Of a DNA stretch of 41,371 nt, positions 32,678 through 41,371 are shown piece by piece. Position numbers and translations under genes: made by a program. The stretch spans positions 1 through 41,371 of the forward strand of contig JAHEBS010000003.1 of the NCBI GenBank assembly GCA_024642145.1, given 5' to 3'. Position 1 is the stretch's first letter. Each line of letters starts with the position of its first letter. This DNA comes from Marivivens sp. GTDB taxonomy: Bacteria > Pseudomonadota > Alphaproteobacteria > Rhodobacterales > Rhodobacteraceae. The notes below the pieces were generated by a model. The model made no database searches. It worked only from the letters and a program-made list of their open reading frames with translations, and was not told the DNA's origin.

Positions 32678-34357
32678 TTAGGCCGAAATCTGTTCGCGCA
32701 GGATCGAGACCGTGAGCGAAATCATCAGGTAGATGCCCGAAAACACCAAAAGCGCCAAGAGCGTGTTTTCTGTCGAGCGCGGGAAGGCGGCCTCGTCCGG
32801 CGCCACGGGCTCGACCCCCAGCGACAGATAACGCACCTGCCGGTTTGCCTCGATGCGCGAGGTTTCCATCATCTGCAGCGCCTGCTGCACCATGATGGTC
32901 TGGAACTGATAGTTTTCCTCGGCCAGCCGCAGTTCGGTGTTCTTGGCGGCCAGTGACCCGCCGTCGCTTGACTGGGTCATCTGGGACCGCAGGGTGGCGA
33001 TCAGCGAGTCGAACCCGTCGATTTCGCCCTGCACGGCGTTGACACGGCCCGCATTGGGCTGGGCGGCGCTCTGGAGCGTGGTCAGTTCAAGGATCTTGCG
33101 CTGGCGCTGGACCTCTAGCTGGCTGATCTGTTGCAAGGCCGCAGCACTTTCGCCCACGGGGTCGATGGCTTCGACATCCGATTGAATGCGCAACAGTTCG
33201 TTCAGCGCGTCCGTGCGCCGCTGTTCGGCCTGCTGATAGCTCTGCAAGGCGCCTTCCATCTGATCGGCGCGCAGGCGCTGTGTCAGTTGGTCAACCTGTT
33301 CCTCGGCGTAGCTGATCAGGGCTTGGCTGAAATCAAGCGAGACATGCGGATCGGGCGCGGACACCTCGAGCCTGACGATGCCTTCGGTCGGGTCGTAGCT
33401 GATTTTCACATGGCGCGAATAGGTCGCAAAGGCCTGTTCGTTGCTGGCGTCGGGCGCAAGCCGCTGGATGGCATCGACCGAAGGGTCTGAAAAGACCGCC
33501 TTGAACGCGTGGTCCCCGTCCAGCCGCACCATGGCCGCGCGCGATGACAGGTAGGACTGGACCGTCATGCTGTCTTGCTGGTTGGCCATCGAGGTGCCGG
33601 AAAAAAGCCCCCCAAGCCCCGCAGCCGATGGGGCCGCGGACTCGGCCTTCTGGATCACGAACTCGGATTTCGTCAGATACATCGGCGTGGCGATGGCGAA
33701 GAAATAATAGCCACAGACCGCGGTCGGCAGACCCACAAAGGCCGCAAGCCGCGCCAAAAGCAGCACCGAGCGGCGGCGGCGCCGTTTGACCAGATCGCGC
33801 TGGATGCTGTGGATTTCGCTGGCGCGTTCCTCGGCGATCCGCTGGCGGTCCAACGCGGGCTGCGTCTGCTGGGCGGGCATGGTCTGGGGCAGTTGAACCC
33901 TGCCACCGGCGATACCGGGCAGGTTTTGCTTGGTCGTAGCTGGCAACTGGGTCGGCGCTTCGCCAGTGCCCTCACCGCCAGTGCCGACAAAATCGAGGAT
34001 ATTGCCGCGCTGGAAAGGGTCGATACCCGCAGCACGCAATTGCCGCACCGCATCAAGGTCCGACGTCACGGCAAGGCCCTGACGCTGCGCCATGCGTCGC
34101 GCCAACCGCAATTGTCGGCCCGTCAGCCCCTCGGCGCGGATCGCGTTCAGCTCATCCTCGGCGCGCACAGTCGCGGGGCTATCCACCTGCCCGCTGCGGG
34201 CAACAGCCCGCGCCGCCGCCTGCGGGCGGGCGGCCCTTGCGGCCTGCGGGCGTTCGCTATCGCCTTCCGTGGTCGCGCCAGCGCCCATGCCGCCGCCGCT
34301 GGGGGCGGGGCCGCTACGGCGAATGCGGAACTTACTGGCCTTCGGGTTTGTAGTCAT
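32678..34357 (-). CDS. kpsE: Capsule polysaccharide export inner-membrane protein (KpsE/CtrB-type) with long N-terminal extension
   Basis: The 559-residue polysaccharide co-polymerase/export protein spans the periplasm in ABC-type capsule export. A membrane segment near residues 205-225 (LLLARLAAFVGLPTAVCGYYFF) precedes a Wzz-like periplasmic part. That part has a coiled coil at about 360-510, and the C-terminal helix (STENTLLALLVFSGIYLMI) closes it. The first 200 residues are cytoplasmic, rich in Ala, Gln and Arg, and longer than in E. coli KpsE. They include RAEGLTGRQLRLARRMAQRQ. The start MTTNPKASKF overlaps the kpsT stop by 26 bases. KpsE is the closest known type; Wzz/BexC relatives share the fold. 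Confidence 0.75.
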   Translation of the reverse strand: MTTNPKASKFRIRRSGPAPSGGGMGAGATTEGDSERPQAARAARPQAAARAVARSGQVDSPATVRAEDELNAIRAEGLTGRQLRLARRMAQRQGLAVTSDLDAVRQLRAAGIDPFQRGNILDFVGTGGEGTGEAPTQLPATTKQNLPGIAGGRVQLPQTMPAQQTQPALDRQRIAEERASEIHSIQRDLVKRRRRRSVLLLARLAAFVGLPTAVCGYYFFAIATPMYLTKSEFVIQKAESAAPSAAGLGGLFSGTSMANQQDSMTVQSYLSSRAAMVRLDGDHAFKAVFSDPSVDAIQRLAPDASNEQAFATYSRHVKISYDPTEGIVRLEVSAPDPHVSLDFSQALISYAEEQVDQLTQRLRADQMEGALQSYQQAEQRRTDALNELLRIQSDVEAIDPVGESAAALQQISQLEVQRQRKILELTTLQSAAQPNAGRVNAVQGEIDGFDSLIATLRSQMTQSSDGGSLAAKNTELRLAEENYQFQTIMVQQALQMMETSRIEANRQVRYLSLGVEPVAPDEAAFPRSTENTLLALLVFSGIYLMISLTVSILREQISA

Positions 34358-34994
34358 AAAGCTCTTTGGCCTCTTCAAGCGTATCGAACATATACAGCCT
34401 GCCGTCCTTCAGCACAGCCGCAGATCGCGCAAATCTTTCCAACGTCTGCGCCTGATGCGAGACGATGATCACCGTGGTCTTTTCCAGCCGCTCGCGCAGA
34501 ATATCGCCTGCCTTGCGGTTGAACTCGGCGTCCGCCGTCGCGGGCATGCCCTCGTCGATCAGGTACATGTCAAAATCCAGCGCCAGCAACAGCGCGAAGG
34601 ACAGCCGCGCGCGCATGCCAGAGCTATAGGTCCCGACAGGCTGGTCGAAATATTCCCCGATCCCGCAGAGCCAACGGCAAAACGCCTCGACATAGTCGGG
34701 GTCCAGCCCATAGAGCCGTGCGATATAGCGCGTGTTTTCGCGCGCCGTATGGCGGTTCACCAGCCCGCCCATGAACCCCAGCGGGAACGACACACGGCAC
34801 CGGCGCGAAATGCGCCCTTCGTCGGGTTTTTCCAACCCCGCCATCATGTTGATCAGCGTGGTCTTGCCAGTTCCGTTGGGTGCCAGAATGCCCAGCGAAT
34901 TGCCAAGCTCCACACGAAAGCTGGCGCGGTCGAGGATGACCTTGCGGCTGGACCCGGTCCAGAAGGACTTACTGACGTTCTCGAACTCGAGCAT
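34332..34994 (-). CDS. kpsT: Capsule polysaccharide ABC transporter ATP-binding protein
   Basis: The 220-residue ATPase is of the KpsT/Wzt type. Walker A is APNGTGKTT (residues 38-46), the signature is TYSSGMRARLSFALLLALDF, Walker B is MYLIDEGM, and the switch His lies in IIVSHQAQTLERFA. It would energise export of capsular polysaccharide across the inner membrane. KpsM, its membrane partner, is not adjacent: upstream lies nhaD. The kpsT start has no clear ribosome-binding site. It leads the kpsT-kpsE-kdsA operon. Confidence 0.87.
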   Translation of the reverse strand: MLEFENVSKSFWTGSSRKVILDRASFRVELGNSLGILAPNGTGKTTLINMMAGLEKPDEGRISRRCRVSFPLGFMGGLVNRHTARENTRYIARLYGLDPDYVEAFCRWLCGIGEYFDQPVGTYSSGMRARLSFALLLALDFDMYLIDEGMPATADAEFNRKAGDILRERLEKTTVIIVSHQAQTLERFARSAAVLKDGRLYMFDTLEEAKELYDYKPEGQ

Positions 34995-35136
34995 ATGTGC
35001 TGCAACCCGATAGGGCGTGACCTTCCCGATGGGGCTTCTGGATAGGACGGCCCCTTTGGTCGCATTATGTCGGATGAAGGGGTTAAAAAAAACCCCAATA
35101 CGGGGCGGCTCTGGTCAACGTCGCGCCCATGTGAAG

Positions 35137-35158
35137 AGGGGCGCCGCTGGGCGCCCCT
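35137..35158 (-). terminator. Hairpin downstream of nhaD
   Basis: A 9-bp perfect stem, AGGGGCGCC / GGCGCCCCT around GCTG, lies 14 bases after the nhaD stop on the minus strand. The following bases CTTC are only mildly T-rich, so terminator strength is uncertain. The remaining gap to kpsT (35000-35130) holds a weaker GGGGTT-A6-AACCCC hairpin at 35079-35096 and nothing else recognisable. Confidence 0.55.
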
Positions 35159-35171
35159 TTCATCGGTCGGA

Positions 35172-36658
35172 CTATTGCATCACATGCAGCAGCGTATGCA
35201 CCCAGATACTGGCGGCATAGCCAAGCGCGATGGCCCACGTCCATTTCAGGTGCCCCATGAAGGTGTAGATATTGACGAAACGGCCAGTTTCGTCACGCAT
35301 CTTGGCAGCGCCCATCAAGGCCACGCCCGCCGCCGAGCCGACAGACAGCATCGAGCCGCCGACACCGGCGGTCAGCGTGACCAGCATCCATTGGCCATGC
35401 ACCATCTGGGGTCCATCTTCAGCACCGCCGACATCACGGGGATGTTGTCCACCAAGGCCGATAGCAGACCCACGGCGATGTTGGTCACGGTCGCGCCGAA
35501 CTCGCCATACATCGTGCGGCTGACCTCGACCAGAAAACCGACCTGCGCCAGACCGGCAACGGCCATCAAGATGCCGTAGAAGAACAGCAGCGTGTCCCAC
35601 TCGAGGTTCTTGATAGAGACCATCGGGTCAAAGGGTTTGCGGCGCGGTTTGAAATGCTCTTCCAGATAGGCCATGTGCGAGTCGTGCAGATCGGCCGGCA
35701 GCACCGCCTCCTCGAACATCTCGTGTTCGTGGTGCGACAGGAAATAGCCATAGAGCATCAACAGCCCAAGGCCCGTGGTCATGCCGATGACCGGCGGCAG
35801 TTGAAAGAACATGTGGCCCGAGACGGCCATGAACATGGTCAGGGCAAAGATGCCGATCATCACGCCCGCGCCGCGTTTAAGCTGGACAGGGGCGTTCACC
35901 ACTTCGGCGTCACTTGACTTGATGGCGAAGGACATGATGAGCGCCGGCACCAGCCAGTTCACGAGCGAGGGCAGGAAGATCGAGAAGAACTCGAGGAATT
36001 CGACCTTTTCGGCCTGCCAGACCATCAGCGTTGTGATGTCGCCAAAGGGGCTGAAGGCGCCGCCGGCATTGGCCGCGACCACGAGGTTGATTGCGGCAAG
36101 GACCACAAAGTTCCGGTCACGCGTGGCCGTGCCGACCGCCAGCACCACCGAGACCAGCGCCAAGGCGGTGGTCAGGTTGTCCAGAACCGGTGACAACATA
36201 AAGGCCGCCGCACCGGTCGCCCAGAAAATCGCCCGCTGCGACAGGCCCGCATGCAGCATCCTAAACCGGATCAGTTCGAACACGTTGCGTTCTTGCAGCG
36301 TGATGACAAAGGTCATTGCGGTGATGAGAAAGAAGGTCAGTTCGCCAATCTCGACGATCGAATGGTCGAAGCCCGCATCCATCAGGGCGATCATGCTTTC
36401 GTCGCCGTGGATCATATAGGTCGTGGCGACCAAGCCCCAGATCACACCGGCACCGATCAGCACGGGGATCGACTTTTTCAGCTCATGCTGTTCGCCCCAG
36501 ACAACGGTGGCGTAAGAAATGACCAGCACGATCAGAACGCCCCACGCGATGGGGTAGCTGGTAAAGTCTGGCGGGGTTTGCGCCGCCGCGGCAGAGCCGG
36601 ATGCGAGAGCAGGTATCGCTGAAGCGAAGAAAGCGAGGAGGGCAGCGAGAACGCGCAT
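35172..36658 (-). pseudogene. nhaD: Na+/H+ antiporter NhaD, frameshifted near 35410
   Basis: The gene encodes a polytopic Na+/H+ antiporter of the ion-transporter superfamily. It starts at 36658 (MRVLAALLAFFASAIPALA, signal-like, with GGAAGGA upstream) and reads in one frame to NIPVMSAVLKMDP. The conserved remainder (QMVHGQWMLVTLTAGVGGS to YAASIWVHTLLHVMQ) continues in another frame to the stop at 35172. The join lies at a run of four C on the minus strand (35408-35411). One extra C, or a -1 slip on CCC, restores a 495-residue protein of normal length. Unshifted, translation stops after about 14 unrelated residues, losing the last two or three helices. This may be a real mutation, a homopolymer error in the sequence, or slippage. 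Confidence 0.85.
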
Positions 36659-36852
36659 GACGATCCTTCCTGAAGTTCCAGTTATGACGTTCGGATCTGG
36701 CCAAAGCCGCGCCCCGCGCGCCGGTTTTGCGGGATACTTAAGCCATTGCCACGCGGGTTTCGAGTGGAAATGGGCGCAGGCCACGGCCGCTTTCTCTTGC
36801 TCCCCGCGCGGGGGGGACATAGGTCGGGGGCGCAACAACAGGGTGCCGCGCC

Positions 36853-37638
36853 ATGCTGACCGATCTAGACCTTGCCCATCAGGCCATGGACGCCCGTCCC
36901 GAGGACGACGCGGCACGGCTACGGTTTTACGAGCGTTTGGCCGACAGCGAGTTGTTTCTGGTCTTGGCCAGTGACCCACAGGGCAGCCAGATCGAGCCCG
37001 ATCTTTTCGAAATCGCTGACCAGAAATTCGTGCTGGTTTTTGACCGTCAGGAACGGCTGGCCGAATTCACGGGCCGGATCGTGCCGGTGGTGGGCCTGTC
37101 TGGGCGCAGTCTGGTGGCCATGCTGGCGGGGCAGGGCATCGGCATTGGCCTGAACCTCGAGGTCGCGCCCTCATCGGCGCTCTTGCCGCCCGAGGCCATC
37201 GACTGGCTGGCCGAGACGCTGGCGGGCGGGCCCGAAGAACTGGAGGCCCTGCCAGAATCCTTTGCCGCGCCCATGGGCCTGCCAGAAGATCTGGTGACGG
37301 GTCTGGACCGCAAGCTTGCCACCGCAGGTGGTTTTGCGGTGGCAGCCTATCTTTGCACCGTGCGCTATAGCGACGGTGCGCAGGGGCATCTTCTGGCATT
37401 CGAAGATGCGCAGGATGGTGCGGAACGTGCTTTGGCCACCGCCGTGCGCGAGGCGCTGGTTTTTTCCGGTCTCGAGGCCGGTTCGGTGGATGTAGCGTTT
37501 CTAAGCAGCGGTGAGCCGGTGCTGCAGGCCATCGCCGATGTGGCGCTGCGCTTTGACCTACCCGTCGCCGAAGCCCCAAAGGCCGAGGTTATTACGCCCC
37601 CCGGCATGGACCCCGACACGCCGCCCCGCCTGCGTTAA
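36853..37638 (+). CDS. SseB-family protein
   Basis: The 261-residue cytosolic protein has an SseB N-terminal domain at about 10-125 (LRFYERLADSELFLVL, FVLVFDRQERLAEF, IGIGLNLEVAPSSALLPPEAIDWL read in parts). A weaker C-terminal SseB-like half follows at about 150-245. In E. coli SseB affects serine sensitivity, but the molecular role is not known. The ribosome-binding site is weak (AGGG about seven bases from ATG). Its stop TAA overlaps, tail to tail, the stop of the convergent reductase. The 194-base gap before it also holds the nhaD promoter; I see no further gene there. Confidence 0.8.
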   Translation: MLTDLDLAHQAMDARPEDDAARLRFYERLADSELFLVLASDPQGSQIEPDLFEIADQKFVLVFDRQERLAEFTGRIVPVVGLSGRSLVAMLAGQGIGIGLNLEVAPSSALLPPEAIDWLAETLAGGPEELEALPESFAAPMGLPEDLVTGLDRKLATAGGFAVAAYLCTVRYSDGAQGHLLAFEDAQDGAERALATAVREALVFSGLEAGSVDVAFLSSGEPVLQAIADVALRFDLPVAEAPKAEVITPPGMDPDTPPRLR

Positions 37639-38567
37639 TAGCCGCGCACGCGGTCCACGAGGTTCAAAAGCGGCGCACCCGCCTCGGACCTGCGGATGTT
37701 CTCCGCGATATGGCGGGCCGAGCTGATGGTGCGGGTCTCGGATGCCATATGCGGGGTCACCGTGACATTGGGGTGAGCCCAATAGGGGTGGTCCTGCGGC
37801 AAGGGTTCAATGCGAAACACATCCAGCGTGGCATGACCTATCTGCCCACTGTCGAGCGCCGATAACAGGGCATCATCGTCGATCAATGTGCCACGCCCGG
37901 GATTGATGATGACCGCGCCGCGCGCCATGCGGGCAAGGGTCGCTGCATTGATGACGCTTTCGGTTTCCGGCGTGGCGGGCAACAAAAGCACCACGATTTC
38001 CGCGCCATCCAGCGCCACGGGCAGGTTGTCGAACCCCGCCAGACAATAGACACCTGCAATGTCTTTGGGGCGCGCGCTCCAGCCCGTCACGTCAAAACCC
38101 AGCGCGACAAGCGCCTCGGCGGCGGCCGCACCCAAAGCGCCAAGGCCCATGACCGTCACCTTGCGTTCAGGCGCCAGCGGCGGGACATGCGGTTCCCAAA
38201 TGCGGTCGGTCCTGCGGATGTCGACATCAAGGCCAAGGTGATGGCGCATGGCGTGGCCCACCACATATTCGGTCATCCCACGCCGCAGCCCTTCATCGGC
38301 CATGCGCGTCAAGGGCTGGGTCAGGGTCTGGTTGCCGACGATGGTTTCGACACCTGCCCAGAGGCTCAGCACTGCCTTGCAGCGCTTGTAGGGCGTAAAG
38401 TCCGAAACCGGCCCATTCGGGGCAAAGACCATATAGTCGGTCTGTTCGGGCGTAAAATCACGTCCCAGCCGCGCCGCGACACCTTTTTCCGCCAGCGCCT
38501 TTGGTAGCGCATCGGCGTAATCGGCCCAGCGCGCTTGGGATCCGGCGTAAAGGACGTTGACGGTCAT
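37635..38567 (-). CDS. ghrA: Glyoxylate/hydroxypyruvate reductase A
   Basis: The 310-residue NAD(P)-dependent D-2-hydroxyacid dehydrogenase most resembles GhrA, which reduces glyoxylate and hydroxypyruvate. The Rossmann motif is VMGLGALGAAAAEAL, NPGRGTLID holds the typical active-site Arg region, and DVFRIEPLPQDHPYWAHPNV with TPHMASET has the catalytic Glu and His. GhrA is suggested by the short N-terminus and the LSLWAGVETIVG block. The start at 38567 has AGGAGA four bases upstream. Glyoxylate from ureidoglycolate would be a possible substrate, though the genes are far apart. It lies 8 bases after rodA. Confidence 0.83.
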   Translation of the reverse strand: MTVNVLYAGSQARWADYADALPKALAEKGVAARLGRDFTPEQTDYMVFAPNGPVSDFTPYKRCKAVLSLWAGVETIVGNQTLTQPLTRMADEGLRRGMTEYVVGHAMRHHLGLDVDIRRTDRIWEPHVPPLAPERKVTVMGLGALGAAAAEALVALGFDVTGWSARPKDIAGVYCLAGFDNLPVALDGAEIVVLLLPATPETESVINAATLARMARGAVIINPGRGTLIDDDALLSALDSGQIGHATLDVFRIEPLPQDHPYWAHPNVTVTPHMASETRTISSARHIAENIRRSEAGAPLLNLVDRVRGY

Positions 38568-38575
38568 GGGTTCTC

Positions 38576-39715
38576 CTAGCGGGGGCGGTGGACATGAGCG
38601 GATTGAACCAGACCAAATGCGCCCAGCAGCACCATCATGGCCGATCCGCCATAACTGACCAGCGGCAGCGGCACGCCGACGACGGGTGCCAGTCCCATGA
38701 CCATCGCCATGTTGACCGCGAAAAACAAGAAGAAGGTCACCGCGATCCCCAGCGTCATCATCGAGGCGAAACGGTCCTTGTTCTGCAGGGCCGAGACCAC
38801 GCAAAAGACGATGATCAGCGCATAGAGGGTCAGCAATGTCACGGCGCCGACAAAGCCGAATTCCTCGGCCAGAGTCGTAAAGATGAAATCGGTGTGCTTT
38901 TCAGGCAGAAAGTTCAGGCGCGTCTGCGTGCCCTGCATAAAGCCCTTGCCACCCCAGCCGCCTGACCCCAGCGCAATCTTGGCCTGCGTGATGTGGTAGC
39001 CCGCGCCCAAGGGATCGTTCGAGGGGTCAAGAAACGTGTCGATACGGCGGAACTGATAGTCGTGCAGCAATTGCCACGACGTGCCGCGACTCTGGAACAC
39101 GGCGACAACCACCCCCACCACCGAGGAAACCGCGGCCACGAAATAGCCCAGATGGACGCCCGCCAAAAACATCATCGCGCCGCCGCCGAGCAAGAGCATC
39201 AGGGCGGTGCCAAGGTCAGGCTGGGTCAGCACGAGAAAAGTCGGCGCGCCGATAAACAAGAGCGGCAAGATCACCCAAAGCGGATGCGACACTTTCTTGA
39301 GCGGCAACCAGTCGTAGTAAACCGCAAGCAGCATCACGAGCGCGATCTTCATCAACTCGGATGGCTGCAACCGGATGAAACCCAGATCGATCCAGCGCTG
39401 GGCGCCCATGCGGATACTGCCAAAGAACTCGACCCCGACCAAAAGGACCAACGTCCCCAGATAGGCGGGCACAGCCATGCTGCGCCAGAACCAGACCGGC
39501 ACCATGGCAACCACGACCATCAGACCCATCGAGGCTACAAAACGCTTTAGCTGCGGCGCCATCCACGGCTCGGCGGAACCGCCGGCGACGGAATAAAGCA
39601 TCAGGAACCCCGCCGAAGCCACGGCGGTCAACAACAAGACCAGCGGCCAATTGAGATAGAGCAGCTTGCGGATGCCGGTCGGCACGGACTTGTTGTTATA
39701 ATCGAGGTAGCTCAT
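38576..39715 (-). CDS. rodA: Rod shape-determining SEDS glycosyltransferase RodA
   Basis: The 379-residue polytopic SEDS protein polymerises peptidoglycan glycan strands during elongation, working with PBP2. About ten helices are visible. Characteristic blocks are GAQRWIDLGFIRLQPSELMKIALV, LTQPDLGTALMLL, RIDTFLDPSNDPLGAGYHITQAKIALG (in parts), FLPEKHTDFIFTTLAEEFGFVG and PLPLVSYGGSAMM. The catalytic Asp is expected in the WEHTDFI-type loop, here KHTDFIF. It starts 3 bases after the mrdA stop, the classic mrdA-rodA order. Confidence 0.96.
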   Translation of the reverse strand: MSYLDYNNKSVPTGIRKLLYLNWPLVLLLTAVASAGFLMLYSVAGGSAEPWMAPQLKRFVASMGLMVVVAMVPVWFWRSMAVPAYLGTLVLLVGVEFFGSIRMGAQRWIDLGFIRLQPSELMKIALVMLLAVYYDWLPLKKVSHPLWVILPLLFIGAPTFLVLTQPDLGTALMLLLGGGAMMFLAGVHLGYFVAAVSSVVGVVVAVFQSRGTSWQLLHDYQFRRIDTFLDPSNDPLGAGYHITQAKIALGSGGWGGKGFMQGTQTRLNFLPEKHTDFIFTTLAEEFGFVGAVTLLTLYALIIVFCVVSALQNKDRFASMMTLGIAVTFFLFFAVNMAMVMGLAPVVGVPLPLVSYGGSAMMVLLGAFGLVQSAHVHRPR

Positions 39716-39718
39716 GTC

Positions 39719-41371
39719 TCAGACCCTCGACTGACCGGCCTGCGCGGCCTGATTGCGTTCTTCGATGCGCTTTTGCTGCTCTTCGATCGTGCCACGCACT
39801 GCCGACGGATAGGCGGTTAACGGTGGCGGTCCGTCGTAGAAGGCCTGCAGCAGAATGTCGCGCGCGATAGGCGCCGCCGCCGCCGAACCGCCACCGCCAT
39901 GTTCGACAACCACCGCGATCGCATATTTGGGTTTGTCGATCGGCGCGAAGGCGACGAACAGCGCATGGTCGCGCCGTTCCCACGGCAGATCTTCGTTTTT
40001 GGTCACACCGGCGTCGCGCTCGGCTTGGGTGATGCGGCGGACTTGGCTGGTGCCGGTCTTGCCGCCGAATTGATGTTCAGGCTCGACCGTGCGGGACCCA
40101 AAGGCCGTGCCACGGTTCGAGTTCACGACATCGATCAGGCCCTGCCGCACACGGCGCAGATCGTTTTCGTTGATGCCCAGATCGGGTGCTGGCGCATAGG
40201 GCTGTTCGACGCCCGCGATCTTGTGGACAAGACGCGGCTCGATGGCGCGGCCCGTTGCCAGTCGCCCCACCATGATCGCCAACTGCGTCGGCGTGGCCAG
40301 CAAATATCCCTGTCCGATCGAGGCGTTGATCGTATCGCCCACCAGCCAGTTCTGGCCATGCACACGGGATTTCCAGTCGCGGTCGGGCACCAGCCCTGTG
40401 GCCACAGCCGAAAGCGGCAGATCAAAGCGTTCGCCCAGACCCATGCGATGCGCCATGGCCGAGATATTGTCGATGCCTACGCGCTGGGCGACCTCGTAAT
40501 AATAGCAATCGCAGCTTTGTTGCAGGCTTTCGTTCAGGGTCACGTTGCCATGGCCACCCGATTTCCAGCAGTGAAAGCGGATACCGGAAATATCGGTGTA
40601 GCCGCGACAGTAGATATGTTCCTGCGGGTCGATCACCCCCGCCTCAAGGGCCGCGAGCGCCGTCACGATCTTGAAGGTCGATCCTGGTGGATAGGCGCCC
40701 TGCACGGTTTTGGTGGCAAGCGGGCGATAGGGGTTTTCGTTCAGCGCGTTCCAATCCGGCACGGAAATGCCGCGCACGAACAGGTTGGGGTCAAAACCCG
40801 GCGCCGATGCGGCCACCCGCAGATCGCCGGTTTCCACATCAATGACCACGGCCGCAGCGCTCTGACCCTCGAGCCTTGCCTCTGCATAGCTTTGCAGCGG
40901 CGCGTCGATGGTCAGTTGCACGTCCGATCCTGGCGCGCCTTCTTGTCGGGTCAGTTCGCGCATCTCGCGGCCCAAGGCGTTGACCTCGACCTGCTTGAAC
41001 CCCGCACTGCCGCGCAAGACGGCCTCGAGTTTGGTTTCGACTCCGGTTTTGCCGATCTGGAACTTGGGAATCTGCAAAAGCGGGTCAGGGTCCTCGATTT
41101 TGCCAAGGTCAAAGTCGCTGACGGGCCCGACGTAGCCCACCACATGCGCAAAATCACCGCCGTTGGGGTAATGCCGCGACAGGCCGACATCCGGCAAGAT
41201 GCCAGGCAGCGAAGGCGTATTCAGGGCGACGCGGCTGACTTCTTCAAAGCTGAGGCGGTCGACGATGGTGACCGGCACAAATGACGACCGCTTCATCACC
41301 TCGTCCGCCGCACGGGCGCGATCATCGGCTGAAAGCGGGATGATCTGGCTCAGCCGGTAAAGCGCCTCGTC
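39719..41371 (-). CDS. mrdA: Penicillin-binding protein 2 (N-terminus beyond window)
   Basis: Class B transpeptidase that cross-links peptidoglycan for rod elongation with RodA. The C-terminal 551 or so residues are present; the frame is open to the right edge, so the N-terminal membrane anchor and first pedestal residues are missing. The nucleophile lies in YPPGSTFKIVTAL (STFK), the second motif is SCDCYYYEVA, and the third is GKTGTSQV. The RLSFEEVSRVALN and GDFAHVVGYVG blocks mark the pedestal. The C-terminal tail after FYDGPPPL is charged, as in other alphaproteobacterial PBP2. Confidence 0.96.
   Translation of the reverse strand, partial: DEALYRLSQIIPLSADDRARAADEVMKRSSFVPVTIVDRLSFEEVSRVALNTPSLPGILPDVGLSRHYPNGGDFAHVVGYVGPVSDFDLGKIEDPDPLLQIPKFQIGKTGVETKLEAVLRGSAGFKQVEVNALGREMRELTRQEGAPGSDVQLTIDAPLQSYAEARLEGQSAAAVVIDVETGDLRVAASAPGFDPNLFVRGISVPDWNALNENPYRPLATKTVQGAYPPGSTFKIVTALAALEAGVIDPQEHIYCRGYTDISGIRFHCWKSGGHGNVTLNESLQQSCDCYYYEVAQRVGIDNISAMAHRMGLGERFDLPLSAVATGLVPDRDWKSRVHGQNWLVGDTINASIGQGYLLATPTQLAIMVGRLATGRAIEPRLVHKIAGVEQPYAPAPDLGINENDLRRVRQGLIDVVNSNRGTAFGSRTVEPEHQFGGKTGTSQVRRITQAERDAGVTKNEDLPWERRDHALFVAFAPIDKPKYAIAVVVEHGGGGSAAAAPIARDILLQAFYDGPPPLTAYPSAVRGTIEEQQKRIEERNQAAQAGQSRV

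Noticed and set aside
35079-35096. GGGGTT-A6-AACCCC hairpin
   Set aside because: It has no transcript ending at it in a suitable orientation with a T run after the stem; probably incidental in the kpsT leader region.

Overview
The window is a GC-rich, densely packed chromosomal segment of an alphaproteobacterium, most likely a marine Rhodobacteraceae (Roseobacter-type) strain. That placement is an inference. It rests on the gene repertoire (taurine-pyruvate aminotransferase, a SoeABC-like sulfite dehydrogenase with a TauE/SafE exporter, a cytochrome c urate oxidase), on Cys-type KdsA, and on a GC-rich intergenic hairpin of the kind common in that family. No mobile element, integrase, CRISPR array or rRNA is visible. 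There is one tRNA (Gln, anticodon TTG). No gene-free stretch exceeds 300 bases.

Layout. 1-4197 (-): an ABC export operon (ATPase, FtsX-type permease, HlyD adaptor; the adaptor runs off the left edge). 4330-7902 (+): a fused HyuA-HyuB hydantoinase/5-oxoprolinase. 7954-14999: a purine (urate) catabolic locus. Its minus-strand operon is PuuE-UraD fusion, ureidoglycine aminohydrolase, ureidoglycolate lyase and a nucleobase permease. uraH, a LysR regulator and the membrane urate oxidase puuD lie beside it. 15069-22352: a probable sulfite operon (MocR regulator, TauE/SafE exporter, SoeA, SoeB, SoeC, all minus) with a divergent rhodanese. 22418-24700 (-): a secreted trypsin-like protease carrying eleven Cys-rich repeats, the least conventional gene in the window. 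24767-26898 (-): a GNAT acetyltransferase and taurine-pyruvate aminotransferase. 27131-29988 (+): copper ATPase copA and cueR behind a MerR-type promoter. 30058-31564 (-): transaldolase and a GFA-fold protein. 31676-34994 (-): tRNA-Gln and a capsule export cluster kpsT-kpsE-kdsA. 35172-36658 (-): nhaD with a one-base frameshift. 36853-41371: an SseB-like protein (+), then mrdA-rodA-ghrA (-), with mrdA running off the right edge.

How the parts work together. Urate imported by the permease would be oxidised by PuuD, with electrons entering a cytochrome chain. UraH, the UraD domain and the PuuE domain then give allantoate, and the aminohydrolase and lyase finish to glyoxylate and urea. The allantoate amidohydrolase step and xanthine dehydrogenase are not in the window. 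Tpa converts taurine to sulfoacetaldehyde. After desulfonation by Xsc, which is not in the window, the sulfite could be oxidised by SoeABC or exported by the TauE-like protein, which explains why these genes lie near each other. KdsA directly behind kpsT-kpsE points to a capsule with a Kdo-containing anchor.

For the hunt, the strongest candidates are the repeat-protease and its two-repeat super-units, the PuuE-UraD fusion locus with a clean operator-like dyad, the MocR-linked sulfite operon with a tandem-repeat operator candidate, and the nhaD frameshift at a four-base C run.
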